64,000 nucleotides of DNA from Symsagittifera roscoffensis (taxonomy: Eukaryota; Xenacoelomorpha; Acoela; Convolutidae), in contig NC_087068.1 of NCBI RefSeq assembly GCF_963678635.1, positions 12,773,872-12,837,871 on the forward strand, in the 5' to 3' direction. The position numbers and the translations under genes are program-made. Shown here piece after piece: positions 48,427 to 60,541 of the stretch; position 1 is the stretch's first letter; every line of letters starts with the position of its first letter. Under the pieces are notes generated by a model. That model had not been told where the DNA came from. It did not search any database and worked only from the letters and a program-made list of their open reading frames with translations.

Positions 48427-48600
48427 TCTATAAATAAGTGTCGGTTGATTTTTTTTAGGCATCATTCAATCTTTTTCCGTGGGTAAAATTTATTTTCGAG
48501 AGTCTGACACTTATTAAGCATCCTTAAAAACTCTGAAAATAACTGGCGTTTTCAATGAAGTACGATTGTTTCGAAAATTTTAATAGAAGTATTGATACTT

Positions 48601-48673
48601 CGCCCTACAAGGGACTCGAACCCTTGACTCTATGGTTTAAAGTCCAACGATCTACCGACTGAATTACCAGGGC
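48601..48673 (-). pseudogene. Lys body with UUA anticodon
   Basis: The loop CTTTAAA gives UUA, with two anticodon-stem mismatches and an altered D-arm (gaattac). The duplicate is at 61133-61205. Confidence 0.6.
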
Positions 48674-48809
48674 TCAAAGATTATGCAAGTCTTTCAAACC
48701 TAGTTTTTCAATTTCAAGAATTCGAAGCTTTGGATCCTGAAATTTAAAATTTAGTGAACATATTTTTTGCAGCTATCTCTGATTTTTAGGTTCTACTGTT
48801 CTCGCTCCT

Positions 48810-48846
<37 letters not shown>

Positions 48847-50062
48847 TAACGCGCTAGCCGATTGCTCCACAAGAGCTTGAAAAAAAAATATTTTATGAAA
48901 AAAATTATTTTTGAGCGCCTGAAACTTATTAACCATTCTTAAAAACTCTGAAAATAACTGGTGTTTTCAAAGAAGTTAGTGTTTCAAAAAAATTAATAGA
49001 AGAAATGATACTGCGCCCGACAAGGGAACCGAACCCTTGAACGTCGGATCAAAAGTCCAACGCTCTACCGACTGAGCTAGCAGGGCTTAATGTTAACGCT
49101 AGTCTTTCAAATACAAGAATTCGAAGCTTTGGATCCTAAAACGAATAACTAAGTGCTCATTTTTTTTGCAGAAATCTCTCATTCTGAGGTTCTGTTCTCG
49201 CTCCTGGGTGGGCTTAAACCACCAACTTTTCGGTTAACAGCCGAACGCGCTAGCCGATTGCGCCCCAAGAGCTCTATAAATAAGTGTCGGTTGATTTTTT
49301 TAGGCATCATTCAAGCTTTTTCCGTGGGCCAAATTTATTTTTGAGAGTCTGACACTTATTAAGCATCCTTAAAAACTCTGAAAATAACTGGCGTTTTCAA
49401 TGAAGTACGGTTGTTTCAAAGATTTTAATAGAAGAAATGATACTTCGCCCCACAAGGGACTCGAATCCTTGAATGTCGGATTAAGAGTCAAACGCTCTAC
49501 CGACTGAGCTAGCAGGGCTTAAACATTACGCTACTCTTTCAAATACAAGAATTTCAAGCTTTGGATCCTAAAACGAATGACTAAGTGCTCATTTTTTCGC
49601 AGAAATCTCTCATTCTGAGGTTATGTTCTCGCTTCTCGGTGGGCTTAAACCACCAACCTTTCGGTTGACAGCCGAACGCGCTAGCCGATTGCGCCCCAAG
49701 AGCTCTATATATAAGTGTCGGTTGATTTTTTTAGGCATAATTCAAGCTTTTTCCATGGGCCAAATTTATTTTTGAGAGTCTGACACTTATTAAGCATCCT
49801 TAAAAACTCTGAAAATAACTGGCGTTTTCAATGAAGTACGATTGTTTCAAAAATTTTAATAGAAGAAATGATACTTCGCCGCACACGGGACTCGAACCCT
49901 TGACCGTTGGATTAAAACTCCAACGCTCTACCGACTGAGCTAGCAGGGCTCGAATGTTTTGCTAGTCATACAGACCTATATTGTCAAATTCAAGAATTGA
50001 AATTGATAATTTAGTTCTCTTATCTTTTGCAGAAAAGTCTGATTCTGTGGTTCTGCTGTTCT

Positions 50063-50069
50063 CGCTCCT

Positions 50070-50108
<39 letters not shown>

Positions 50109-50123
50109 TTGCGCCACAAGAGC
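50063..50123 (-). pseudogene. Asn unit with 13-bp D-arm deletion
   Basis: The unit is 61 nt instead of 74. The lost bases lie between two ccga repeats, so one ccga and the D-loop side are missing. Acceptor, anticodon loop GTT and T-arm remain. The duplicate is at 62595-62655. Confidence 0.85.
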
Positions 50124-50260
50124 TCGATAAAAAATCATTGTATGAAAAGAATTATTTTTGAGCGCCTGAAACTTATTAACCATTCTTAAAAACTCTGAAA
50201 ATAACTGGCGTTTTCTAAGAAGTTAGTGTTTCAAAAAAATTAATAGAAGAAATGATACTG

Positions 50261-50334
50261 CGCCCGACAAAGGAACCGAACCCTTTGAACGTCGGATTAC
50301 AAGTCCAACGCTCTACCGACTGCGCTAGCAGGGC
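50261..50334 (-). pseudogene. Lys type II body with UGU (Thr) anticodon
   Basis: The loop CTTGTAA gives UGU. The T-loop is TTCGGTT, so A58 is replaced by G, and one extra base lies in the T-arm side. The same variant is at 51583-51656, 53330-53403, 56325-56397 and 62795-62868. Confidence 0.7.
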
Positions 50335-50693
50335 TTAAAGATTACGCTAGTCTTTCAAATACAAGAATTCGAAGCTTTGGATCCTAAAACCAATGACTAA
50401 GTGCTCATTTTTTTTGCAGAATTCTCTCATTCGGAGGTTCTGTTCTCGCTCCTGGGTTTGCTTAATTCACCAACCTTTGGGTTGACAGCCGAACGCGCTA
50501 GCCGATTGCGCCCCAAGAGCTCTATACATAAGTGTCGGTTGATTTTTTTAGTCATCATTCAAGCTTTTTCCATGGGTAAAATTTATTTTTGAGAGTCTGA
50601 CACTTATTAAGCATCCTTAAAAACTCTGAAAATAACTGGCGTTTTCAATGAAGTACGATTGTTTCAAAAATTTTAACAGAAGAAATGATACTT

Positions 50694-50766
50694 CGCCCCA
50701 CAAGGGACTCGAACCCTTGACCGTTGGATTAAAAGTCCAACGCTCTACCGACTGAGCTAGCAGGGC
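50694..50766 (-). tRNA. tRNA-Lys(UUU), perfect consensus
   Basis: A 73-nt cloverleaf with every stem paired: acceptor GCCCTGC/GTGGGGC, D GCTC/GAGC, anticodon TTGGA/TCCAA with CTTTTAA, T AAGGG/CCCTT with TTCGAGT, discriminator G. Box A tagctcagtcggt and box B ggttcgagtcc match Pol III type 2 promoters. No intron, no encoded CCA. Confidence 0.8.
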
Positions 50767-50918
50767 TCGAATATTTTGCTAGTCTTACAGAACGATTCTG
50801 TCAAAATCAAGAATTGAAATTGATAATTTAGTGCTCCTATTTTGAAATTGATAATTTAGTGCTCTTATCTTTTGCAGAAAAGTCTGATTCTGTGGTTCTA
50901 CTGTTCTCGCTCCTGGGG

Positions 50919-50970
<52 letters not shown>

Positions 50971-51121
50971 TCCACAAGAGCTTGATAAAAAATCACTTTA
51001 AGAAAAAACATTATTTTTGAGCGCCTGAAACTTATTAACCATTCTTAAATGCTCTGAAAATAACTGGCGTTTTCTAAGAAGTACGATTGTTTCAAAAACT
51101 TTAATAGAAGAAATGATACTT

Positions 51122-51194
51122 CGCCCCACAAGGGACTCGAACCCTTGACCGTTGGACTAAAAGTCCAATGCTCTACCGACTGAGCTAGCAGGGC
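51122..51194 (-). tRNA. tRNA-Lys(UUU) candidate
   Basis: All stems pair. The loop is CTTTTAG and position 26 is A. Otherwise it matches the consensus Lys copy. Confidence 0.68.
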
Positions 51195-52014
51195 TCGAAT
51201 GTTTTGCTAGTCTTACAGAACGATTTTGTCAAAATCAAGAATTGAAATTGATAATTTAGTGCTCCTATTTTGAAATTGATAATTTAGTGCTCTCATCTTT
51301 TGCAGAAAAGTCTGATTCTGTGGTTCTGCTGTTCTCGCTCCTGAGTGGGCTTAATCCACGAACCTTTGGGTTGACAGCCGAACGCGCTAGCCGATTGCGC
51401 CCAAAGAGCTTTATACATAAGTGTCGGTTGGTTTTTTTAGTCATCATTCAAGCTTTTTCCATGGGTAAAATTTATTTTTGAGCGCCTGAAACTTATTAAC
51501 CATTCTTAAAAACTCTGAAAATAACTGGCGTTTTCTAAGAAGTTAGAGTGTTTCAAAAAAATTAATAGAAGAAATGATACTGCGCCCGACAAAGGAACCG
51601 AACCCTTTGAACGTCGGATTACAAGTCCAACGCTCTACCGACTGAGCTAGCAGGGCTTAAAGATTACGCTAGTCTTTCAAATACAAGAATTCGAAGCTTT
51701 GGATCCTAAAACCAATGACTAAGTGCTCTTTTTTTTGCAGAATTCTCTCATTCGGAAGTTCTGTTCTCGCTCCTGGGTTTGCTTAATTCACCAACCTTTG
51801 GGTTGACAGCCGAACGCGCTAGCCGATTGCGCCCCAAGAGCTCTATACATAAGTGTCGGTTGATTTTTTTACTCATCATTCAAGCTTTTTCCATGGGTAA
51901 AATTTATTTTTGAGAGTCTGACACTTATTAAGCATCCTTAAAAACTCTGAAAATAACTGGCGTTTTCAATGAAGTACGATTGTTTCAAAAACTTTAATAG
52001 AAGAAATGAAACTT

Positions 52015-52087
52015 CGCCCCACAAGGGACTCGAACCCTTGACCGTTGGATTAAAAGTCCAACGCTCTACCGACTGAGCTAGCAGGGC
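52015..52087 (-). tRNA. tRNA-Lys(UUU), perfect consensus
   Basis: Identical to the consensus Lys cloverleaf at 50694, 73 nt, all stems paired. Confidence 0.8.
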
Positions 52088-52228
52088 TCGAATATTTTGC
52101 TAGTCTTACAGAACGATTCTGTCAAAATCAAGAATTGAAATTGATAATTTAGTGCTCCTATTTTGAAATTGATAATTTAGTGCTCTTATCTTTTGCAGAA
52201 AAGTCTGATTCTGTGGTTCTACTGTTCT

Positions 52229-52257
52229 CGCTCCTGGGTGGGCTTGAACCACCAACT

Positions 52258-52291
<34 letters not shown>

Positions 52292-52302
52292 ACCACAAGA
52301 GC
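52229..52302 (-). tRNA. tRNA-Asn(GUU) candidate
   Basis: A 74-nt cloverleaf with loop CTGTTAA. The D-stem GTGC/GCGC uses one U-G pair. All other stems pair; discriminator G. Confidence 0.75.
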
Positions 52303-52413
52303 TTGATAAAAAATCACTTTAAGAAAAAAATTATTTTTGAGCGCCCGAAACTTATTAACCATTCTTAAATGCTCTGAAAATAACTGGCGTTTTCTAAGAA
52401 GTACGATTGTTTC

Positions 52414-52418
52414 AAAAA
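52414..52418 (-). terminator. Oligo-T tract 3' of a tRNA-Lys copy
   Basis: On the minus strand T5 lies 23 nt after the 3' end of the Lys unit at 52442. A T4 or longer tract is the usual Pol III stop. The same tract is present after most Lys units. Confidence 0.55.
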
Positions 52419-52441
52419 CTTTAATAGAAGTGATGATACTT

Positions 52442-52514
52442 CGCCCCACAAGGGACTCGAACCCTTGACCGTTGGATTAAAAGTCCAACGCTCTACCGAC
52501 TGAGCTAGCAGGGC
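52442..52514 (-). tRNA. tRNA-Lys(UUU), perfect consensus
   Basis: Matches the consensus Lys cloverleaf; T5 tract 23 nt downstream. It is paired with the perfect Asn unit at 52656, whose body starts 214 bp away. Confidence 0.8.
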
Positions 52515-52625
52515 TCGAATGTTTTGCTAGTCTTACAGAACGATTTTGTCAAAATCAAGAATTGAAATTGATAATTTAGTGCTCCTATTTTGAAATTGAT
52601 AATTTAGTGCTCTTATCTTTTGCAG

Positions 52626-52629
52626 AAAA
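52626..52629 (-). terminator. Oligo-T tract 3' of a tRNA-Asn copy
   Basis: On the minus strand the sequence gacttttct lies about 27 nt after the 3' end of the Asn unit at 52656. It is conserved in the spacers of this block. Confidence 0.5.
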
Positions 52630-52655
52630 GTCTGATTCTGTGGTTCTGCTGTTCT

Positions 52656-52662
52656 CGCTCCT

Positions 52663-52723
<61 letters not shown>

Positions 52724-52729
52724 AAGAGC
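52656..52729 (-). tRNA. tRNA-Asn(GUU), perfect consensus
   Basis: A 74-nt cloverleaf: acceptor GCTCTTG/CAGGAGC, D GCGC/GCGC with ggtta in the loop, anticodon TTCGG/CCGAA with CTGTTAA, T GGTGG/CCACC with TTCAAGC, discriminator G. The D, anticodon and T arms look like standard metazoan tRNA-Asn. Confidence 0.8.
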
Positions 52730-52868
52730 TTGATAAAAAATCACTTTAAGAAAAAAATTATTTTTGAGCGCCTGAAACTTATTAACCATTCTTAAATGCT
52801 CTGAAAATAACTGGCGTTTTCTAAGAAGTACGATTGTTTCAAAAAGTTTAATAGAAGAAATGATACTT

Positions 52869-52941
52869 CGCCCCACAAGGGACTCGAACCCTTTACCGTT
52901 GGATTAAAAGTCCAACGCTCTACCGACTGAGCTAGCAGGGC
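52869..52941 (-). tRNA. tRNA-Lys(UUU), near-perfect
   Basis: Differs from consensus only in the variable region (CGGTA). All stems pair. Confidence 0.75.
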
Positions 52942-53761
52942 TCGAATGTTTTGCTAGTCTTACAGAACGATTTTGTCAAAATCAAGAATTGAAATTGATA
53001 ATTTAGTGCTCCTATTTTGAAATTGATAATTTAGTGCTCTCATCTTTTGCAGAAAAGTCTGATTCTGTGGTTCTGCTGTTCTCGCTCCTGAGTGGGCTTA
53101 ATCCACGAACCTTTGGGTTGACAGCCGAACGCGCTAGCCGATTGCGCCCAAAGAGCTTTATACATAAGTGTCGGTTGGTTTTTTTAGTCATCATTCAAGC
53201 TTTTTCCATGGGTAAAATTTATTTTTGAGCGCCTGAAACTTATTAACCATTCTTAAAAACTCTGAAAATAACTGGCGTTTTCTAAGAAGTTAGAGTGTTT
53301 CAAAAAAATTAATAGAAGAAATGATACTGCGCCCGACAAAGGAACCGAACCCTTTGAACGTCGGATTACAAGTCCAACGCTCTACCGACTGAGCTAGCAG
53401 GGCTTAAAGATTACGCTAGTCTTTCAAATACAAGAATTCGAAGCTTTGGATCCTAAAACCAATGACTAAGTGCTCTTTTTTTTGCAGAATTCTCTCATTC
53501 GGAAGTTCTGTTCTCGCTCCTGGGTTTGCTTAATTCACCAACCTTTGGGTTGACAGCCGAACGCGCTAGCCGATTGCGCCCCAAGAGCTCTATACATAAG
53601 TGTCGGTTGATTTTTTTAGTCATCATTCAAGCTTTTTCCATGGGTAAAATTTATTTTTGAGAGTCTGACACTTATTAAGCATCCTTAAAAACTCTGAAAA
53701 TAACTGGCGTTTTCAATGAAGTACGATTGTTTCAAAAACTTTAATAGAAGAAATGAAACTT

Positions 53762-53834
53762 CGCCCCACAAGGGACTCGAACCCTTGACCGTTGGATTAA
53801 AAGTCCAACGCTCTACCGACTGAGCTAGCAGGGC
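53762..53834 (-). tRNA. tRNA-Lys(UUU), perfect consensus
   Basis: Equivalent of 52015 in the next 1747-bp repeat; identical cloverleaf. Confidence 0.8.
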
Positions 53835-53975
53835 TCGAATATTTTGCTAGTCTTACAGAACGATTCTGTCAAAATCAAGAATTGAAATTGATAATTTAGT
53901 GCTCCTATTTTGAAATTGATAATTTAGTGCTCTTATCTTTTGCAGAAAAGTCTGATTCTGTGGTTCTACTGTTCT

Positions 53976-54004
53976 CGCTCCTGGGTGGGCTTGAACCACC
54001 AACT

Positions 54005-54043
<39 letters not shown>

Positions 54044-54049
54044 AAGAGC
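53976..54049 (-). tRNA. tRNA-Asn(GUU), perfect stems
   Basis: As the unit at 52656 with one variable-region change (AAGTT). All stems pair. Confidence 0.8.
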
Positions 54050-54188
54050 TTGATAAAAAATCACTTTAAGAAAAAAATTATTTTTGAGCGCCCGAAACTT
54101 ATTAACCATTCTTAAATGCTCTGAAAATAACTGGCGTTTTCTAAGAAGTACGATTGTTTCAAAAACTTTAATAGAAGTGATGATACTT

Positions 54189-54261
54189 CGCCCCACAAGG
54201 GACTCGAACCCTTGACCGTTGGATTAAAAGTCCAACGCTCTACCGACTGAGCTAGCAGGGC
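54189..54261 (-). tRNA. tRNA-Lys(UUU), perfect consensus
   Basis: Equivalent of 52442 one 1747-bp repeat later; identical cloverleaf. Confidence 0.8.
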
Positions 54262-54402
54262 TCGAATGTTTTGCTAGTCTTACAGAACGATTTTGTCAAA
54301 ATCAAGAATTGAAATTGATAATTTAGTGCTCCTATTTTGAAATTGATAATTTAGTGCTCTTATCTTTTGCAGAAAAGTCTGATTCTGTGGTTCTGCTGTT
54401 CT

Positions 54403-54409
54403 CGCTCCT

Positions 54410-54470
<61 letters not shown>

Positions 54471-54476
54471 AAGAGC
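54403..54476 (-). tRNA. tRNA-Asn(GUU), perfect consensus
   Basis: Equivalent of 52656 one 1747-bp repeat later; all stems paired. Confidence 0.8.
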
Positions 54477-54615
54477 TTGATAAAAAATCACTTTAAGAAA
54501 AAAATTATTTTTGAGCGCCTGAAACTTATTAACCATTCTTAAATGCTCTGAAAATAACTGGCGTTTTCTAAGAAGTACGATTGTTTCAAAAAGTTTAATA
54601 GAAGAAATGATACTT

Positions 54616-54688
54616 CGCCCCACAAGGGACTCGAACCCTTTACCGTTGGATTAAAAGTCCAACGCTATACCGACTGAGCTAGCAGGGC
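54616..54688 (-). tRNA. tRNA-Lys(UUU), one D-stem mismatch
   Basis: As 52869 but with one D-stem base changed (GAGC to TAGC). Possibly impaired. Confidence 0.5.
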
Positions 54689-55076
54689 TCGAATGTTTTG
54701 CTAGTCTTACAGAACGATTTTGTCAAAATCAAGAATTGAAATGGATAATTTAGTGCTCCTATTTTGAAATTGATAATTTAGTGCTCTTATCTTTTGCAGA
54801 AAAGTCTGATTCTGTGGTTCTGCTGTTCTCGCTCCTGGGTGGGCTTAATTCACCAACCTTTGGGTTGACAGCCGAACGCGCTAGCCGATTGCGCCCTAAG
54901 AGCTCTATACATAAGTGTCGGTTGATTCTTTTAGTCATCATTCAAGCTTTTTCCATGGGTAAAATTTATTTTTGAGAGTCTGACACTTATTAAGCATCCT
55001 TAAAACCTCTGAAAATACCTGGGTTTTTCTATGAAGTACGATTGTTTCAAAAATTTTAACAGAAGAAATGATACTT

Positions 55077-55149
55077 CGCCCCACAAGGGACTCGAACCCT
55101 TGACCGTTGGATTAAAAGTCCAACGCTCTACCGACTGAGCTAGCAGGGC
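55077..55149 (-). tRNA. tRNA-Lys(UUU), perfect consensus
   Basis: Identical cloverleaf to the consensus copy. It follows 54616 by 461 bp because the intervening type II Lys unit is absent here. Confidence 0.8.
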
Positions 55150-55290
55150 TCGAATATTTTGCTAGTCTTACAGAACGATTTTGTCAAAATCAAGAATTGA
55201 AATTGATAATTTAGTTCTCCTATTTTGAAATTGATAATTTAGTGCTCTTATCTTTTGCAGAAAAGTCTGATTCTGTGGTTCTACTGTTCT

Positions 55291-55319
55291 CGCTCCTGGG
55301 TGGGCTTGAACCACCAACT

Positions 55320-55358
<39 letters not shown>

Positions 55359-55364
55359 AAGAGC
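55291..55364 (-). tRNA. tRNA-Asn(GUU), perfect stems
   Basis: All stems pair; loop CTGTTAA. Same variable-region change as 53976. Confidence 0.8.
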
Positions 55365-55503
55365 TTGATAAAAACTCACTTTAAGAAAAAAATTATTTTT
55401 GAGCGCCCGAAACTTATTAACCATTCTTAAATGCTCTGAAAATAACTGGCGTTTTCTAAGAAGTACGATTGTTTCAAAAACTTTAATATAAGTGATGATA
55501 CTT

Positions 55504-55576
55504 CGCCCCACAAGGGACTCGAACCCTTGACCGTTGGATTAAAAGTCCAACGCTCTACCGACTGAGCTAGCAGGGC
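55504..55576 (-). tRNA. tRNA-Lys(UUU), perfect consensus
   Basis: Last perfect Lys copy of the homogeneous block. The next unit at 55926 already has acceptor and T-arm changes. Confidence 0.8.
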
Positions 55577-55727
55577 GCGAATGTTTTGCTAGTCTTACAG
55601 AACGATTTTGTCAAATTCAAGAATTGAAATTGATAATTTAGTGCTCCTATTTTGAAATTGATAATTTAGTGCTCTTATCTTCTGCAGAAAAGTCTGATTC
55701 TGTGTTTCTGCTGTTCTCGCTCCTGGA

Positions 55728-55771
<44 letters not shown>

Positions 55772-58745
55772 GCGGATTGCGCCACAACAGCTCGATAAAA
55801 AGCATTAAAAAGATTTATTTTTGAGCGCCTGAGACTTATTAACCATTCTTAAAAACTCTGAAAATAACTGGCGTTTTCAATGAAGTACGATTGTTTCAAA
55901 AATTTTAATAGAAGAAATGATACTTCGCCGCACAAGGGACTCGAATTCTTGACCGTTGGATTAAAAGTCCAACGCTGTACCGACTGAGCTAGCAGGGCTG
56001 GAATGTTTTGCTAGTCTTACAGACCTATTTTGTCAAATTCAAGAATTGAAATTGATAATTTAGTGCTCTTATCTTTTGCAGAAAAGTCTGATTCTGTGGT
56101 TCTGCTGTTCTCGCTCCTGGGTGGGCTTGAACCACCACCATTTTGGTTAACAGCCGAACGCGCTAGCCGATTGCGCCACAAGAGCTCGATAAAAAATCAT
56201 TTTATGAAAAGAATTATTTTTGAGCGCCTGAAACTTATTAACCATTCTTAAAAACTCTGAAAATAACTGGCGTTTTCTAAGAAGTTAGAATGTTTCAAAA
56301 AAATTAATAGAAGAAATGGTACTGCGCCCGACAAGGGAACCGAACCCTTGATTGTCGGATTACAAGTCCAACGCTCTACCGACTGAGCTAGCAGGGCTTA
56401 AAGATTACGCTAGTCTTTCAAATACAAGAATTCGAAGCTTTGGATCCTAAAACCAATGACTAAGTGCTCATTTTTTTTTTGCAGAATTCTCTCATTCTGA
56501 GGTTCTGTTCTCGCTCCTGGGTGGGCTTAATTCACCAACCTTTGGGTTGACAGCCGAACGCGCTAGCCGATTGCGCTCCAAGAGCTCTATACATAAGTGT
56601 CGGTTGATTTTTTTAGTCATCATTCAAGCTTTTTCCATGGGTAAAATTTATTTTTGAGAGTCTGACACTTATTAAGCATCCTTAAAAACTCTGAAAATAA
56701 CTGGCGTTTTCAATGAAGTACGATTGTTTCAAAAATTTTAACAGAAGAAATGATACTTCGCCCCACAAGGGACTCGAACCCTTGACCGTTTGATTAAAAG
56801 TCCAACGCTCTTCCGACTGAGCTAGCAGGGCTCGAATGTTTTGCTAGTCTTACAGAACGATTTTGTCAAAATCAAGAATTGAAATTGATAATTTAGTGCT
56901 CCTATTTTGAAATTGATAATTTAGTGCTCTTATCTTTTGCAGAAAAGTCTGATTCTGTGGTTCTGCTGTCCTCGCTCCTGGGTGTGCTTGAACCACCAAC
57001 CTTTTGGTTAACAGCCGACCGCGCTAGCCGATTGCGCCACAAGAGCTCGATAAAAAAACATTTTAATAAAAAAGTTATTTTTGAGCGCCTGAAACTTATT
57101 AACCATTCTTAAAATCTCTGAGAATAACTGGCGTTTTCAAAGAAGTTCGAGTGTTTCAAAAACAATTATAGAAGAATTGCTACTTCGCCCCAGAAGGGAC
57201 TCGAACCCCTGAACGTTGGATTCAAAGTTCACTGCTCTAGCGACAGCCCTATCAGGGCACAAAGATTACGCTAGTCTTTCAAATGCAAGAATTTGAAGCG
57301 TTAGATCCTGAAATAAATAACTTAGTGCTCATCTTCTTATTCAGAAATCCTTGATTCTCAGGTTCTTCTGTTCTCGCTCCTGGCTGGGCTTGAACCAACT
57401 ACCTTTCGGTTTACAGCCGAACACGCTAGCCGATTGCCCAACAAGATCTCGATAAAGTTTTTTTTAATGAAAAGATTTATTTTTAAGCGCCTGAAACTTA
57501 TTAACCATTCTTAGAAACTCTGAAAATTACTGGCGTTTTCAAAGAAGTTCAAGTTTTTCAAAAAAAAATATCAGAAGAAATCCTACTTCGCCCCAGAAGA
57601 TACTCGAACCCCTGATCGTTGGATTCAAAGTTCACAGCTCTACCGACCGCCCTAGCAGGGCTCAAAGATTCCGCCAGTCTTTCAAAAGCATGAATTCGAA
57701 GCTTTGGATCCTAAAATGAATAACTTAGTGCTCTTTTTTTTTTTGCTGAAATCTCTGATTCTGAAGTTCTGTTCTCGCTCCCAGGTGGGCTTGAACCACC
57801 AACATTTCGGTTATCAGCCGAACGCTCTAACCGATTGCGCCACAAGAGTTCGATAACAGTTTCTTTTATGAAAAAATATTTTTTTGAGCGCCTGAAACTT
57901 ATTAACCATTCTTAAAAACTCTGAAAATAACTGGCGTTTTCAATGAAGTACGATTGTTTCAAAAATTTTAATAGAAGAAATGATACTTCTCCCCACAAGG
58001 GACTCGAACACTTGACTGTATGATTTAAATTCCAACGATCTACCGACTAAGTTACCAGGGCTCAAAGATTATGCAAGTCTTTCAAACCTAGTTTTTCAAT
58101 TTCAAGAATTCGAAGCTTTGGATCCTGAAATTTAAAATTTAGTGATCGTATTTTTTGCAGCTATCTCTGATTTTGAGGCTCTACTGTTCTCGCTCCTGGG
58201 TGGGCTTGAACCATCAATCTTTCCGTTTACAGCCGAACGCGCTAGCTGAATTCTCCACAAGAGCTCGATTAATGTATCGTTCATGAAAAAATTTATTTTT
58301 GAGCGCCTGAAACTTATTAACCATTCTTAAAAAGTCTGAAAATAACTGGCGTTTTCGAAGAAGTTCGAGTGTTTCAAAAAAAATTATAGAAGAATTACTA
58401 CTTCGCACCAGAAGTGACTCGAACCACTGAACGTGGGATTCAAATTTCACTGCTCTAGCGACTGCCCTATCAGGGCTCAAAGATTACGCTAGTCTTTCAA
58501 ATGCAATAATTCGAAGCTTTTAATCCTAAAAAGAATAACTTAGTGCTTTTTTTGCGGAAATCTCTGCTTCTTAAAATTCCAACGCTCTACCGACTGAGCT
58601 AGCAGGGCTCGAGTGTTTAGTAGTCTTACAAAACTAATTTGTCAAATTCAAGAATTCGAAGCTCTGGATCTTGAAATTGATAATTTAGTGCACATTTTTT
58701 TGCGGGATTATGTAACTTTGAGGTTCTACTGTTCTCGCTCCTGGC

Positions 58746-58783
<38 letters not shown>

Positions 58784-60497
58784 TCGCTTGCAAATTGCGC
58801 CACAAGAGCTCGTTAAAAATTAATTTTATGAAAAAATTTATTTTTGAGCGCCTGAAACTTATTAACCATTGTTAAAAACTCTGAAAATAACTGGTGTTTT
58901 CAAAGAACTTAGAGTGTTTCAAAAACAATTATAGAAGAATTGCTGCTTCGCCCCAGAAGGGACTCGAACCCCTGAACGTTGGATTCGAAGTTCACTGTTC
59001 TAGCGACTGCCCTATCAGGGCTCAAAGATTACGCTAGTCTTTCAAATGCAAGAATTTGAAGCGTTAGATTCTGAAATAAATAACTTAGTGCTCATATTCT
59101 TATTCAGAAATCCTTGATTCTGAGGTTCTTCTGTTCTCGCTCCTGGGTGGGCTTGAACCAACTACCTTTCGGTTTACAGCCGAACGCGCTAGACGATTGC
59201 GGAACAAGGTCTCGATAATTTTTTTTAATGAAAAGATTTATTTTTAAGCGCCTGAAACTTATTAACCATTGTTAGAAACTCTGAAAATAACTGGCGTTTT
59301 CAAAGACGTTCAAGTTTTTCAAAAAAAATTATAAGAAGAAATCCTACTTCGCCCCAGAAGGGACTCGAACCCCTGATAGTTGGATTCAAAGTTCACTGCT
59401 CTACCGACCGCCCTAGCAGGGCTCAAAGATTCCGCTAGTCTTTCAAATGCAAGAATTCGAAGCTTTGGATCCTAAAATGAAATACTTAGTGCTCTTTTTT
59501 TTTGCTGAAATCTCTGATTCTGAGGTTCTGTTCTTGCTCCCAGGTGGGCTTGAATCACCAACATTTCGGTTAACAGTCGAACGCTCTAACCGATTGCGCC
59601 ACAAGCGTTCGATAAAAGTTTCTTTTATGAAAAAGTATATTTTTGAGCGCCTGAAACTTATTAACCATTCTTAAAAACTCTGAAAATAACTGGCGTTTTC
59701 AATGAAGTACGATTGTTTCAAAAATTTTAATAGAAGAAATGATACTTCGCCCCACTAGGGACTCGAACCCTCGACTATATGATTTAAAGTCCAACGATCT
59801 ACTGCCTAAGTTACCAGGGCTGAAAGATTATGCAAGTCTTTCAAACCTAGTTTTTCAATTTCAAGAATTCGAAGCTTTGGCTCCTTAAATTTAAAATTTA
59901 GTTAACATATTTTTTGCAGCTATCTCTGATTTTGAGGTTCTACTGTTCTCGCTCCTGGGTGGGCTTGAACCATCAATCTTTCCGTTTACAGCCGAACGCG
60001 CTAGCTGAATTCTCCACAAGAGCTCGATTAATGTATCGTTCATGCAAAAATTTATTTTTGAGCGCCTGAAACTTATTAACCATTCTTAAAAAGTCTGAAA
60101 ATAACTGGCGTTTTCGAAGAAGTTCGAGTGTTTCAAAAAAAATTAATAGAAGAAATGCTACTTCGCCCCAGAAGAGACTCGATCCCCTGAACGTCGGATT
60201 CAAATTTCACTGCTCTACCGACTGCCCCAGCATGGCTCAAAGGTTACGGTAGTCTTTCAAATGCAAGAATTCGAAGCTTTGAATCCTAAAAAGAATAACT
60301 TAGTGCTTTTTTTGCTGAAATCTCTGCTTCTTAAAAGTCCGACGCTCTACCGACTGGGGCTCGAATGTTTGGTAGTCTTACAAACCTAATTTGTCCAATT
60401 CAAGAATTCGAAGCTCTGGATCTTGAAATTGATAATTTAGTGCACATTTTTTTGCAGCAATATGTAATTTTGAGGGTCTACTGTACTCGCTCCTGGC

Positions 60498-60541
<44 letters not shown>

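Larger units (their letters stand above)
41821..51460 (-). repeat. Intra-array segmental duplication, copy 1
   Basis: Homologous to 57113-64000. The offset steps from about 15295 (41.8-44.7 kb) to 13540 (46.4-46.9 kb) to 12532 (47.6-51.4 kb). The steps correspond to an extra unit of about 1.75 kb and an extra 1009-bp block in this copy. Confidence 0.88.
50694..55503 (-). repeat. 1747-bp higher-order repeat
   Basis: Lys units at 51122, 52869 and 54616 are exactly 1747 bp apart, and so are 52015/53762 and 52442/54189. Each repeat is built of 427, 893 and 427 bp steps. Copies differ by very few bases, and nearly all perfect cloverleaves of the window lie here. Confidence 0.92.
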
